Below are positions 58,259 through 64,000 of a stretch of 64,000 nucleotides of DNA, piece by piece. This DNA is from Desarmillaria ectypa. Its lineage: Eukaryota > Basidiomycota > Agaricomycetes > Agaricales > Physalacriaceae. The notes beneath the pieces are model-generated. The model saw only the letters and a program-made list of their open reading frames with translations, had not been told where the DNA came from and did no database searches. A program made the position numbers and the translations under genes. Within the stretch, counting starts at the first letter, position 1; the number at the start of each line of letters is the position of its first letter. The stretch is from positions 1,488,001 through 1,552,000 of the forward strand of contig JAUDYN010000001.1 of NCBI GenBank assembly GCA_030407005.1, read 5' to 3'.

Positions 58259-61200
58259 CAGACTGATGAGAATGAGCATGGCACCATGGTGAAGATGGTC
58301 AGATTAGGAGTACCTTCCTCCTACATGACCTTCATCTCAAATATAGGTGTCAACATTCCATACTCATACCCAGAATGGAAGGAGCACATCCTCTGGATAT
58401 ATGAGGAGCACCAATGAAAATGGGTCTTTGATCAGACCACCAGTATACCTCAGGATAGGCAGAAGAAGGATTCCTGTCCCCAACCCCAACAGCACCCCAG
58501 CGGCAAAGCTGCTGCTGGGGTGACAAGTTTCTCAGCTCCAAAGCCAACTGCTAACACAGGGGTCAGTCAGGATACTGGAACTGGTCGATGGATGACATAC
58601 ACCAGGGCGGGGAAGCCCATGAATATTGATCAGCAATGAGCCAAAGGAAGATGCTTCAGATGCAATGAGAAAGGTCACCTGAGCAAGGACTGTCCTAGAA
58701 GAAAAGACTTCAAGGACATTTGGTCAGTAGGGCCCACTAACGAAGTGGTGCCGCCTACAACCAAAATTGAAGAGGCAAAAGAGTAGGTCAACAAGGGTTT
58801 GATTCCTCTTGCTCAACCAAGTCTCTTGAAGGTGAGTTCTCGGCTTCCACAGGTTGGACTGATTACTATAAACATAGACAATTACTGGCAAATATGAATA
58901 TATATTCTATGACTTCACAGACCCTGAAGCCAAAGACCCTGCAAGGATCGAAAATAAACAGGTACGTCATACTCTTGAAAGAAGCTGACATGAAGATCTA
59001 TAGTGAATCCCAAACCCCCAATGAGGTGCAGGATTTGCCAGGTGGTGCTGGCACTGCCACAAAGTCCACTGAGCCCATATTGTGGAACTCACTGGATACA
59101 TGGGTAAAACCATGGACAGAGACTAGTAGGCAAGATGCCCTTGGGCCTCTCAGAAGTCTGAAAGTCTCAGCACTCCTGATGAGTCAGGAGACAAGTCCAC
59201 CAGCCTTGCCAGGGTTGGTGGGGGACCAGGACAGAGCCTCTCACCAAGGCCAGGATTGGGGCCACATGCTATCTGAACCAGTGGGAGAACAGCTGGTAGT
59301 GGAGCCACAGGCAATGCTGATGAGATTCACCCCAGATGCGAAGGCCCAGTACCCTGCTGGAACTGATAGTAGAAGCAGAACCTTGGAAGCCTCAAGCCAA
59401 GTCCAATCCCCTCCCGGGATTGTTCAGGTTCCAAAAGCAACCCAAGCTGAAGAACAGGGGGAAGCTGCTAGCATCCAGGTGGTAAAGAGAGGGCATGGTA
59501 ACAGAACTACCATCATCATTGAAGTATCCGATGAAGAGGATGACACAGTGTTCCTACAATGGAAAGCAAAACAGTCCAGAATCGAAATCCCACCTAACAA
59601 GAGGGTACCAAACCTCAAAGCCCTGCCAATTACAGAGGCATGTGATCATGTATGGTACAAACCATTCGGGATCAACTGGACTCTGCATGCCATTCACAGT
59701 GCCAAGAACTTGGCAGTTGCCAAAGCCATTCTCTCCACTTGGGTACATCTCAAATGACTTGGAGAAATAATCAATGAACTTGTTCAGAGTTTAAATACCA
59801 AAGAGAGTCTTGCACATGAGCAACTCTACGAACTTCATGAACTGATCCGGTATATCCATGGAACCAAGAGTTCAGGATGAGACTTCTTGGTGGATATCCA
59901 GCTTTCTCCCTGCATGGGAAAAAAGATGTTGACAACCCAAGCATTGTTGGATAGTGGCTGCACAGGCAGTTCTATCAACCGAACCTACATCCAACAACAC
60001 CAGTTGGACACCTGAAAAGCTGCCTCCCCTATACCAGTATACAATGCAGATGGAACCCATAACAAGGCAGGTGATGTAACTGAATTCATGGAACTCCGAA
60101 TGACCATCAGAGACTATGTCGAATGAATTGACCTTGCAGTCATAGATTTGGGCTCCAAAACAGTGTATTTGGGCCATGATTGGCTTAAACACCACAATCC
60201 TTTCATCAACTGGAAAGCAGGAACTATGACATTTGGATGATGTCATTGCATCAAAAGCTACTTCACTTTTCCTGATGCAGATGAAGAAGACCGATGGAAT
60301 GAAGAACTAGAAGAAGGTGAAAGTATCCTTGCAGTCAATATGCAAGAAGAAATCATTCTTTGCACTGTCCATCATGCAAACAAACTGGTGGCAGCTGCAA
60401 ATGCAGAAAAACTGAAGCAGACCTTCGAGGAGCTCGTGCCTCCTCAGTACCAAAGCTTTAGAGATTTATTCTCAAAAGAAAGCTTTGACGACCTACCTGA
60501 ATGAAGACCCTGGGACCATGCCATCGAGCTAACTCCCAATGCCAAGTCCACCCTAGACTGTAAAGTCTATCTGCTCAACCAAAACAAGCAAGAACAACTC
60601 AATAAATTCCTTGATGAGAACCTAGATTCTGGATGAATCCATCCATCAAAATCTCCCTTTGCCTCTCCTTTCTTCTTCATAAAGAAAAAGGATGGCTCAC
60701 TCTGACCTGTTCAGGACTATCATAAACTGATTGAAATGATGATCAAGAATCATTATCCTCTTCCCCTGATCTCTGAGCTCATTGACAAGCTATGCAGAGC
60801 AAAATACTTCTCCAAGCTAGACATTTGATGGGGATATAACAATGTACGAATCCAAGATGGAGATGAAAAAAAGGCTGCATTCAGAACTAACTGAGATCTC
60901 TTTGAACCTATGATTATGTTTTTCAGCCTCACCAATTCACCTGCCACATTTCAGTGGATGATGAACAACATATTTAAGGATTTAATCACTGGAGGAAAAG
61001 TCACCATTTACCTCAATGATATCCTAATATTCACAAAATCTCTGTCTGAACATTGAATCATCGTTCAACAAGTCCTCCAATGCCTACAAGAAAACAAGCT
61101 ATTCTCAAGGCAGAAAAATGTGAATTCAAGGTACTTGAGACCAAATACCTTGGAGTCATCATCAGCGAAGATGCAATCTACATGGATCCTGTCAAAATCA

Positions 61201-61871
61201 CTGGAATCACTGAATGGCCTACTCCTATGAAAAAGAAAGAACTTCAGTCTTTCTTAGGCTTCACAAACTTCTATCAAAAGTTTATCTGCAACTATTCTAA
61301 AATTATATGACCCCTTACCCAGTTAACTGGAAAAGTGGACTGGACATGGGGATCAGACCAGGAACAAGCATTTTCACAACTCAAAAAGTTAATGATGACA
61401 AACATTGTCCTAACGATTCCCTCTGATAATGGGAAATTCCAAGTTGAGGCCAACACCAGTGATGGAGCCATCGGTGCTATCCTAAGCCAAGAACAGAACA
61501 GCAAATAGAGGCCTGTGGCTTTCATGTCAAAGGCCTTGACAGTCACTGAACAAAACTATGAAATCTATGACAAAGAATTATTGGCCATCATGCTAGCCCT
61601 AGAAGAATGGCACCATTACCTCATGGGCACCAAAGAAACCATCGAAATCTGAATGGACCACCAGAATCTTCAGTATTTCAAAAAGCCCAGAAGCTGAATC
61701 ATCAACAAGCCCAATGGGTCACAGAACTAGCTGAATACCACTTTATCCTTCAATATAAAGCTGGAATCACTAACAAAAAGGCAGACCTCCTCAGTTGGTG
61801 AGATGATCACGATCAAGGAAAGGAAGATAATCAAGACATAGTTGTCCTTTCCCCAGAACACTTCCGGGCAC
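58259..61871 (+). pseudogene. Element B pol, truncated and decayed
   Basis: Intact CCHC knuckle CFRCNEKGHLSKDC (about 58653); spacer with an open stretch 58894-59757; retropepsin ALLDSGCTGSS (about 59942); reverse transcriptase with YLNDILIF (about 61009); RNase H (YEIYDKELLAIMLALEEWHH). The integrase and chromodomain are absent because element C sits at 61872. Many TGA stops. Confidence 0.9.
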
Positions 61872-62294
61872 TGTTACGATTTTTCCGTTATCTTATCTTA
61901 TCCGAGTCATATCCATGACTCATCCATCTAATCTAGCCCAGAAACCGACTCATATCCAGACATTCGCCGACGACCACCCCCGTTCTCACCATCTGTCACC
62001 CCCGACGATTACTATTGGTCCTATGATCCTCCCGGATCGTCCTACTTCGACACCGTTTGTGCATGGACTATAGCGTTTCATCTAAATATAACGCCGTAGG
62101 AATACTATATAAACAGAGTATATTAGACCATTGTACTCTATCTCTTGTTTTAATTAACACTATAAACTCCTTACTCGCACTACACTAAAGACTATTAGCG
62201 TAGTTCTCTCACTTGGGTGATCGTTCGAACGCATAACGGCCCAGAGAGGATCACCTGACGGTCCCAAGTCACGTGCCCAAGGCGGTGCCTAACA
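61872..62294 (+). repeat. 5' LTR of Gypsy element C
   Basis: 423 bp, TGTTACG ... CCTAACA, a TATATAAA box at 62106-62113, CpG dense. It is the reference that shows the CpG losses in the LTRs of A and B. Confidence 0.92.
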
Positions 62295-62353
62295 TAAAAC
62301 AAGAGATTTCCAACCAACTTTTCTTCTATTACGCTAGCCGTATAGAAGAACTC

Positions 62354-63541
62354 ATGTCCGGAGAAGACAGAAACTCTCAAGAACCCCGAACCGTTTCCCT
62401 CGGTGTCGCCATTGGCGGTGCCATTCTATTATCCTTCTTTACGGTCCTCGCCGTACTAATCTACAAGGAAGAACTCCGGGCCTTGCTAAGAAGGCAACCC
62501 CGGAGACCAGAACAAGAACCCTGTCCTGTCCCAACCACCACCCATGACCTTCCCCGGGGGATACCCCCCGCAAGACTGGGAGAACGAGAGGAACTTCCAC
62601 TCGTTCGTCCCCGGGCCCGATTCACTATCGGGCCCTCCTCCTCCTCCGAGGAGAGCACTCATTCGCGGCCCCCATCTCCGGGGATCGCAGAACTTCGGGC
62701 TCAGATTGCCCGAAACGCTCTCGCCTACAACACGAGAGCTCTCCTCCTCCGGCGCCGGATGGAACGACCCACCGTTGCAATGGAGCAACCAACAACCGGT
62801 CCCGAGGAGACCGAGGAACACGAGGGGGACGTATGGTCTGATGGGGATGAACCCCCGCCCCCATATCCCGGTCCCCCCCCTCGTCCAAGAGCCCCCGCCC
62901 TTCGCCAGAGAAGGTCCGATTCCGCGTCGTCCAACAGCGACAGCAACAACGAGTCTGACTCTGACAGACCCCGACACCCCGACGATCCCGGAATGGATCG
63001 AACCCACCCCTACGGCCCCTGGAGCCGTGAGCGGTGGCCAAGCAGGGAGGAAATCTCCATCTCCTCCCTCCCCGTCATCGAAATCTCCGATGACGAGTCC
63101 GACGACAGTCTTGTCGGAATCCACACCCAGGCCGCTCCCCTTGCCCCCGACGATCCCTTCAACTCCGACGGGCTCGATTACACGTGGCCAGAACTCTCCG
63201 ACTACGATCGGAGAATATTCGGTCCATACCGGACCGCAGCGTGGGAAATTCGACGAAGGGACGTCGAAACCCGAGACCTCTGGGGAGAACCCAGAATGGA
63301 AATGGATGAGTGGCTCGCCCTTAACAGGGGTGACCCCATCCGAGTACCGATGGAAGGCCCTAGCAACGCCAGGGCCCTCATCGTCAACCACCGGATTCGC
63401 GCCAACCGCGACCGGACAATCTTCGGTCCCGCCGCCGGGGATCGTTTTCCAGGGTTATTACCCAGGACCCCACGGGAGCAACGAGAGCTGGACAGGACCC
63501 TCCAGCATCTCTGGAGGTTGGAGATGGCACGAGAGGATTGA
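62354..63541 (+). CDS. Element C ORF1: membrane-anchored, Pro/acidic-rich protein upstream of gag
   Basis: Intact 395-aa ORF. Start 62354 is chosen because B has its ATG at the same aligned site; the in-frame ATG at 62273 lies inside the LTR. Residues about 12-37 are a short polar head followed by one hydrophobic span (SLGVAIGGAILLSFFTVLAV, then LIYKEE), a likely single-pass or signal-anchor helix. After it come Arg/Pro-rich tracts, a Ser/Asp-rich middle, the SUMO-interaction-like VIEISDDESDD, and a folded-looking C-terminus (DEWLALNRGD, HLWRLEMARED). It matches no Gag, Env or other retroelement protein I know. Its homologues in A and B keep the membrane segment. Its end overlaps the gag frame. 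Confidence 0.8.
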   Translation: MSGEDRNSQEPRTVSLGVAIGGAILLSFFTVLAVLIYKEELRALLRRQPRRPEQEPCPVPTTTHDLPRGIPPARLGEREELPLVRPRARFTIGPSSSSEESTHSRPPSPGIAELRAQIARNALAYNTRALLLRRRMERPTVAMEQPTTGPEETEEHEGDVWSDGDEPPPPYPGPPPRPRAPALRQRRSDSASSNSDSNNESDSDRPRHPDDPGMDRTHPYGPWSRERWPSREEISISSLPVIEISDDESDDSLVGIHTQAAPLAPDDPFNSDGLDYTWPELSDYDRRIFGPYRTAAWEIRRRDVETRDLWGEPRMEMDEWLALNRGDPIRVPMEGPSNARALIVNHRIRANRDRTIFGPAAGDRFPGLLPRTPREQRELDRTLQHLWRLEMARED

Positions 63542-64000
63542 GGAGGAAGAGCCTCAATATAATACGTTTACCTATGATACAGGTTACTACGGAGGGATGG
63601 AATACCACCACCCTCAATACGAAATCTATCCGGGTCACCCACCGGATACCCCGGTCGTAAGCCTACGACCACTTCCCGACTCACCCCCTCATCATCAGGT
63701 GCGTCACCAAGGATACCACCCTTATCAGGGTGGCAGTCTTCTCTTTGCAGGGGCAGGAGAAGAAATGGAAGCAGAAGGAACGCCGGCAGGAAACGCCACC
63801 GCAGGGGCGTCAAGGAATCCTGCCACGGCAGAAGAAACTCGGCAGCAGATGCGAACCGAGTTACAGGAGAAAGAGCGGCGCATAGCGGAGATGCGTAGCG
63901 AGCTCGACAAGGAGGACGCCGCCCGCAAGACACTGGCGGATTACCTCCGAGCCCAAGAGCAAGAGAAGGAGCCGGAAAGGGGAAGACCGCCGGGGCCACC
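63306..64000 (+). CDS. Element C gag (5' part, truncated by window end)
   Basis: The +1 frame relative to ORF1 is open from upstream of 63306 to 64000. Candidate starts are ATG 63306, overlapping ORF1 by 236 nt, and ATG 63597 after the ORF1 stop. From about 63570 it matches gag of A and B: FTYDTGYYGGMEYHHPQYE, YHPYQGGSLLFAGAGEEMEA, then the coiled coil ELQEKERRIAEMRSELDKED. The retrotransposon-gag core lies beyond the window. Whether expression uses frameshifting, reinitiation or the overlapping start cannot be read. Confidence 0.8.
   Translation, partial: MSGSPLTGVTPSEYRWKALATPGPSSSTTGFAPTATGQSSVPPPGIVFQGYYPGPHGSNESWTGPSSISGGWRWHERIEEEEPQYNTFTYDTGYYGGMEYHHPQYEIYPGHPPDTPVVSLRPLPDSPPHHQVRHQGYHPYQGGSLLFAGAGEEMEAEGTPAGNATAGASRNPATAEETRQQMRTELQEKERRIAEMRSELDKEDAARKTLADYLRAQEQEKEPERGRPPGP

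Larger units (their letters stand above)
55686..61871 (+). mobile_element. Gypsy element B: Ty3/Gypsy chromovirus, truncated by element C
   Basis: 5' LTR (55686-56101) and internal region through RNase H; sequence ends abruptly at 61871 inside the segment that in element A links RNase H to integrase, where element C begins. Same lineage as A but in separate decay. CpG-poor, many TGA. Reverse transcriptase motif is YLND, not YLDD, so a catalytic Asp is lost. Confidence 0.93.
61872..64000 (+). mobile_element. Gypsy element C: young chromovirus-lineage element, continues past window
   Basis: 5' LTR (61872-62294) followed by ORF1 and gag, open and CpG-rich, in strong contrast to A and B. Inserted in element B at GGCAC (61867-61871), the expected left target duplication; the right copy and 3' LTR lie outside the window. 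Only the first 2.1 kb is visible. Confidence 0.93.

Noticed and set aside
56102..61871. Element C LTR as the 3' LTR of element B
   Set aside because: B lacks integrase and chromodomain, there is no purine tract before 61872, and the LTR at 61872 is CpG-rich and continues into a new ORF1 and gag, so it is the 5' LTR of a separate element.
62486..63391. 301-aa minus-strand ORF opposite element C ORF1
   Set aside because: Gly/Val/Arg-rich translation typical of the antisense of a GC- and Pro-rich gene; no homologous open frame opposite ORF1 in A or B.
1..64000. tRNA, rRNA genes and CRISPR arrays
   Set aside because: Scanned for cloverleaf-like blocks and regularly spaced repeats; none could be supported, and CRISPR is not expected in a fungal nuclear genome.

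Overview
The window looks like a chromosome segment of an agaricomycete (mushroom-type basidiomycete). Its genes are broken by many 44-60 nt GT-AG introns, a few are GC-AG, and several exons are only 6-21 nt. It carries agaricomycete-flavoured families (a decayed DUF6593-like gene, a fungal 7-TM membrane protein, cytochrome P450, secreted double-psi beta-barrel protein) and chromodomain Ty3/Gypsy retrotransposons. I could run no database search; names rest on motifs read directly, and most exon models were checked by making the spliced length a multiple of three.

Left part (1-39.7 kb) is ordinary gene space. In order: NMN adenylyltransferase (-), an unknown membrane protein (-), BRCT-containing family-X DNA polymerase (-), flavocytochrome b2 L-lactate dehydrogenase (-), a CocE/NonD-type hydrolase pseudogene (-), a P450 pseudogene (+), a DUF6593-like pseudogene (+), an unknown 308-aa protein (-), a 4CL-like acyl-CoA synthetase/AMP ligase (-), an RRM/RGG RNA-binding protein (+), the ER-export receptor Erv14/cornichon (+), a fungal 7-TM protein (-), an N-acetylglucosamine-kinase-like BadF ATPase (+), a GT49 LARGE-like glycosyltransferase (+), a decayed and an apparently intact D-2-hydroxyacid dehydrogenase in tandem (+), a coiled-coil protein (+), a small unknown protein (+), a SAP/F-box/ankyrin-like protein (+), an F-box-like protein (-) and a secreted DPBB protein (-). 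The 9.5-16.5 kb stretch is a graveyard of three decayed genes.

Right part (about 40.0-64.0 kb) is a nest of LTR retrotransposons. A complete but dead Ty1/Copia element (40676-45453, 304-bp LTRs, GAGAA target duplication) is followed by Gypsy element A (45701-54171, 395-bp LTRs), which split an older tyrosine-recombinase-like gene in two and itself received a 210-bp solo LTR. Gypsy element B (55686-61871) is cut by a much fresher relative, element C (61872 to the window end). A, B and C belong to one chromovirus lineage and all carry an extra ORF upstream of gag whose N-terminus is one hydrophobic membrane-spanning segment. That ORF is the best candidate here for something little described.

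A strong base-composition signal separates the parts: the old elements (about 40.0-61.87 kb) are almost without CpG and full of TGA stops at former arginine codons, while element C is CpG-rich and open. Aligned LTR positions show C-element CpG as TpG or CpA in the old copies, as expected for decay of methylated cytosine.
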